A stretch of 64,000 nt of DNA from Agarivorans albus. Lineage in GTDB: Bacteria; Pseudomonadota; Gammaproteobacteria; Enterobacterales; Celerinatantimonadaceae. A model generated the notes under the pieces. The model was not told the origin of the DNA. It was given only the letters and a program-made list of their open reading frames with translations, and searched no databases. The stretch spans positions 1,482,972-1,546,971 of the forward strand of contig NZ_AP023032.1 of the NCBI RefSeq assembly GCF_019670105.1, in the 5' to 3' direction. Of the stretch, positions 62,105-64,000 are shown one piece after another (the stretch's first letter is position 1; every line of letters begins with the position of its first letter). Both the position numbers and the translations under genes were made by a program.

Positions 62105-62571
62105 GGGATCTCCTTTTCACTGTTTGTTAATGGTAAGCGGGTAAAGCAATAAGCGACATTTTACTCAATAGTTATCAATAAAAAGTGATCGTATTAATAT
62201 ATTTTAATAATACATATAAAGATTTGGTGATTAAGGTCGAGTTATAAAGCCTTTAGATGAAAGCTTTGTTCATGCTTAGTGGCAAGCTTACTCAATTATC
62301 TCTCTTTATAAGTAGTACAAAATAGATAGGATTGAGTTGAAACAATGAGGCTGGTGGGTGGTTATAAGCGCTTGAGACTCAAGTTACTTAGAGCCCTGTA
62401 ATTCAATTCCTTCTTTTTGCAAGGTCTGCATCCTTTGATGCTGACTTTTTTGTCAATTTGTTGTTCTAGATTGCTGATTGGTCATATAAATGCTGTTAGG
62501 CTGGCTTTATTCCTCTGAAGAAGCGGATAGTTAGCATAAATTTAGTAACCGGTAGATTTCGAGACGTATAG
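62105..62571. promoter_or_regulatory. Divergent promoter region, PL6 lyase / OLD-family gene
   Basis: This 467-base gap has no credible gene. It contains an AT-rich dyad GTATTA...TAATAC at 62191-62213 on the PL6 side. The region near the OLD-family gene shows no obvious repeats. It may mark the left border of an accessory island, but no integrase, tRNA or direct repeat was seen. Confidence 0.35.
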
Positions 62572-64000
62572 ATGAAAATTGAAAATTTGAGGGTAAGAAA
62601 CTTCAGAACCATTGGCCAAGAACAAACGGTCGATCTAACTAAAGGCTTAACAGTTGTTGGTCCCAATAGCAGTGGTAAAACAAATATTCTTAAAGCTATA
62701 GAGATGATATTTACAGGTTTTGAGAATAAGTTAGGTTATGAAACAAAGAGCGACAAAACATTTGGAGTTACAACTGGTCAAACAACAATTACCGTGACGT
62801 TTAGTGGTGATGTAGATGGTGTTGATAAGGACTTTTTTGAGCTTTATCAAGAACTCAATAATATGCTAGAAGAGCCAAAAAGCTCTATTGATAGATTTCA
62901 GCTATACCTTTCCTTTCCAAACTCAGAAAAACCTAAATATGTTTTCTTTACTAATGAGAAACGAAAGCCAGATACAACAAAACCATTCTCTAGAATTCAA
63001 AGGCAAGCCGTGTCTTTATTGCTAGATAAATTTGTATGTCATTATGTTCCATCATCCAAGAGTATCGATGATTTGTACACTTCTTTATTACAACCGTTTA
63101 TAAAAAGGTCTGTTTCTCGAGTTTTAAACGATAAGTTACAAGAAATAAATGAGAGCTTGAGTGAGATATCTAGTCATTTAGATGAACAGCTAAAAGTGGC
63201 AGGGCTAGAGCATATAAGCTCTCATTTTACATTACCAAATAACTCACTGGAAGAGTTGATACATAAGTTTGAATTTCATCTATCCGACCCAAACAAAACT
63301 GCTATCGATCGCAAGGGTATGGGGATACAAGCTTCTGCTATATTGGCTTCATTTTTATGGATAACTAAAGAAGAAAAGAAACTAGATAAAAACCCTATCT
63401 GGTTAATTGAAGAACCCGAGTCGTATTTGCATCCAGAATTAGCAGACTCTTGTCACAAAATGCTGGAAGAAATCAATAATGAAGCATTATTAGTTACCAC
63501 AACGCATTCATTGGGTTTTGTTTCACAAGACCCACAAAGAGTTGTTGGTACAGTAAACAACGGTACAGAAACAAAAGTTATAAAATATGACAGTTATGTT
63601 GAGGCAACAACGTCAATAAGGAAAGCTCTAGGCGTTAGGTTTAGCGATTTTTACAATTTGGGAGTATCAAATATTTTTGTGGAAGGTAAATCAGATAGGG
63701 AAGTATTTAAATGGTTCTTGGAGAAAGTTCCCTCAGATAGTGAAGGAGGGCATGAATGGCCATTTGTTAGAAAGTCTGAAGTCTTAGACTTTACTGGTGT
63801 AGCTGGCATGGAAGGGTTTATGAAGGCTACATACGAATACATTTATAGCGAAAGGCCCGTAGTAACTGTGCTAGACGGAGATACAGCTGGTGATAAAACT
63901 AGACGTACACTACAACAATACTTTGGTAACAAAAGTATACCTTTTCAAACTAAAAAGGACTTTGTGACTTTACATGATGGTTTTTCACTAGAAGGTCTTT
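62572..64000 (+). CDS. OLD-family ATPase-TOPRIM nuclease, 3' end beyond window
   Basis: The frame runs from ATG at 62572 to the window edge without a stop (476 codons visible). An ABC-type ATPase domain has Walker A GPNSSGKT (30-37), Walker B/D-loop WLIEEPESYLHPE (Glu280, Glu281) and an H-loop TTTHS. A TOPRIM domain follows with Glu371 in FVEGKSDRE and Asp435/Asp437 in VLDGDTAG, the expected metal ligands. These are the domains of OLD nucleases and of GajA of the Gabija defence system. Partner genes would lie outside the window. No clear ribosome-binding site was found. Confidence 0.88.
   Translation, partial: MKIENLRVRNFRTIGQEQTVDLTKGLTVVGPNSSGKTNILKAIEMIFTGFENKLGYETKSDKTFGVTTGQTTITVTFSGDVDGVDKDFFELYQELNNMLEEPKSSIDRFQLYLSFPNSEKPKYVFFTNEKRKPDTTKPFSRIQRQAVSLLLDKFVCHYVPSSKSIDDLYTSLLQPFIKRSVSRVLNDKLQEINESLSEISSHLDEQLKVAGLEHISSHFTLPNNSLEELIHKFEFHLSDPNKTAIDRKGMGIQASAILASFLWITKEEKKLDKNPIWLIEEPESYLHPELADSCHKMLEEINNEALLVTTTHSLGFVSQDPQRVVGTVNNGTETKVIKYDSYVEATTSIRKALGVRFSDFYNLGVSNIFVEGKSDREVFKWFLEKVPSDSEGGHEWPFVRKSEVLDFTGVAGMEGFMKATYEYIYSERPVVTVLDGDTAGDKTRRTLQQYFGNKSIPFQTKKDFVTLHDGFSLEGL

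Overview
The window reads as chromosomal DNA of a marine, polysaccharide-degrading gammaproteobacterium. The gene set (secreted GH8 glucanase, PL7 and PL6 alginate lyases, a GH16 galactanase-like enzyme with CBM6-type modules, c-di-GMP cyclases, a BCCT osmolyte transporter) suggests an Alteromonadales member close to Agarivorans. That taxonomic guess comes from gene content only; there is no rRNA in the window and no database search was made.

Layout. 0-6.4 kb: a 5'-truncated GAF-GGDEF protein, a mobile-looking 162-bp repeat, a lipoprotein metallo-hydrolase, a GH8 glucanase with a LacI-type palindrome upstream, a BrxR/CapW-like WYL regulator paired with a small DUF6500 protein, and a short CDF-like membrane protein. 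6.4-14.5 kb: small metabolic and regulatory modules, including a dehydrogenase divergent from a MocR regulator over repeated ACTAGT half-sites, HxlR divergent from a glutathione transferase and an Old Yellow Enzyme (electrophile detoxification), Nudix, methyltransferase and LysR genes. 14.5-19.8 kb: a minus-strand operon with a polar amino-acid-type ABC importer, an RpiR/SIS regulator, allantoicase and ureidoglycolate lyase, best read as allantoate/ureide scavenging for nitrogen. 20.2-24 kb: an operon with two exported spondin-domain proteins and an OmpR/histidine-kinase pair. 24.2-25.6 kb: a tiny His-rich protein and an MFS carrier.

25.7-27.4 kb looks like a short block of integron gene cassettes without an integrase in view: four small minus-strand genes (DUF1493-like, hexapeptide acetyltransferase, an unknown protein, and a 54-aa lipoprotein) separated by one convincing attC-like site, one collapsed site and one weak site. 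27.9-40.6 kb: PL7 alginate lyase, SatD-DUF3307 behind a 28-bp-period operator array, a RecQ-family helicase, an AraC regulator, an iron alcohol dehydrogenase, the large GH16/CBM6 enzyme, and small proteins. 40.7-62.1 kb: BCCT transporter, AraC-AzlC-AzlD, a second 162-bp repeat copy, a large M48 peptidase, VOC, WYL, GNAT and SYLF proteins, two Sel1 proteins, a GDPD lipoprotein, a second GAF-GGDEF protein, an exported beta-helix protein and a PL6 lyase lipoprotein. The window ends inside an OLD-family ATPase-TOPRIM nuclease gene, possibly the first gene of an anti-phage locus outside the window.

How the parts fit. The exported GH8, PL7, PL6 and GH16 enzymes would depolymerise algal or plant glycans. 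The importers and dehydrogenases deal with small nitrogen and carbon compounds. The many one-gene regulators sit beside or divergent to their likely targets, several with visible dyad-symmetric operator candidates. No tRNA, rRNA, CRISPR array or complete insertion sequence was recognised.
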